From: Streptococcus suis
Lineage (GTDB): Bacteria; Bacillota; Bacilli; Lactobacillales; Streptococcaceae
Assembly (NCBI RefSeq): GCF_902702775.1
Contig: NZ_LR738724.1
Span: 992,001 to 1,056,000 of the forward strand
Length of the DNA: 64,000 bases
Direction of reading: 5' to 3'
Part shown: piece after piece, positions 63,760-64,000 of the stretch
Position numbering within the stretch: position 1 is the stretch's first letter
Layout of the letters: each line of letters opens with the position of its first letter
Notes under the pieces: generated by a model
The model's database searches: none
The model's input: only the letters and a program-made list of their open reading frames with translations
Told to the model about the DNA's origin: nothing
Position numbers and translations under genes: made by a program

Positions 63760-64000
63760 ATGGCTGTGCTGAAATACTCGAAAGTGCTGTTACTTGTCTT
63801 GCTTATTGCTACTGGTCTATCTTGTATCGGAATCTACTGGCTTGGAAAAGAGCAAAATAGATTATTAAATGAGCAGTGTCATTCCTTGAACATACGTATT
63901 ATTAATGATCTAGGAACAAAAATTGATGCCATTGGTGGTCCGCAAAATCCACGTATCATTGGATTCTATCAACGAGATGCCACTACTGCTATCAGCCAGC
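63760..64000 (+). CDS. Membrane-anchored protein, cut by the window edge
   Basis: The frame starts MAVLKYSKVLLLVLLIATGL, a single N-terminal membrane anchor or signal (residues about 6-27). An extracellular-looking segment with GKEQNRLLNEQCHSLNIRII follows, and the frame is still open at the edge. AGAAAGG lies at 63749-63755. The family is not recognisable from 80 residues. Confidence 0.55.
   Translation, partial: MAVLKYSKVLLLVLLIATGLSCIGIYWLGKEQNRLLNEQCHSLNIRIINDLGTKIDAIGGPQNPRIIGFYQRDATTAISQ

Overview
The window looks like a Streptococcus chromosome, most likely Streptococcus suis. It is AT-rich with streptococcal promoters and ribosome sites, and it carries the xerS/dif recombination locus, a ylxM-ffh-satD operon, guaA and trmFO. 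The first 36.8 kb are the integrase-proximal part of a Tn5252/89K-type integrative and conjugative element (ICE) that continues beyond the left edge. Its right end is a 15-bp rplL-type attachment site at 36793-36807. Everything after that is ordinary chromosome. I saw no rRNA, tRNA or CRISPR array.

Region 1 (1-13.3 kb) is one large SNF2-helicase ICE gene that has been destroyed. A complete group II intron (1192-3586) splits it in frame. A block of about 9.1 kb then replaces its middle. That block holds tnpV, tet(O) with its attenuated leader, and a run of Inc18/pSM19035-type plasmid genes: resolvase, topoisomerase, delta (ParA), omega and three arrays of WATCACW omega operators. erm(B) is embedded in that run between direct repeats. 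The last 66 codons of the helicase gene reappear at 13139.

Region 2 (13.4-23.7 kb) is ICE backbone: small conserved ICE proteins, a TOPRIM protein, the PezAT epsilon/zeta toxin-antitoxin pair, a PHP-domain plus ABC-type ATPase that may be a defence gene, a likely oriT, two relaxosome proteins and a MobP relaxase.

Region 3 (23.7-34.6 kb) is a complete class II lantibiotic locus of the streptococcin A-FF22/macedocin type. It has a divergent two-component system, two tandem precursor genes with identical cores, a third diverged precursor, LanM, a LanT with peptidase domain, and the LanFEG immunity transporter. It sits between ICE genes. An XRE regulator, a DUF3173 protein and the tyrosine integrase close the ICE.

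Region 4 (36.8-64 kb) is chromosomal: a HAD phosphatase, trmFO, an AlkZ-like glycosylase, a three-gene esterase/esterase/ATP-grasp operon of unknown product, a BceAB-type peptide-resistance module with its two-component system and a RelBE pair lodged inside it, a phosphohexomutase, xerS with its 31-bp dif site, decayed secreted-protein genes, the sat operon, a GntR regulator, guaA, a McrBC type IV restriction system and a membrane protein cut by the right edge.
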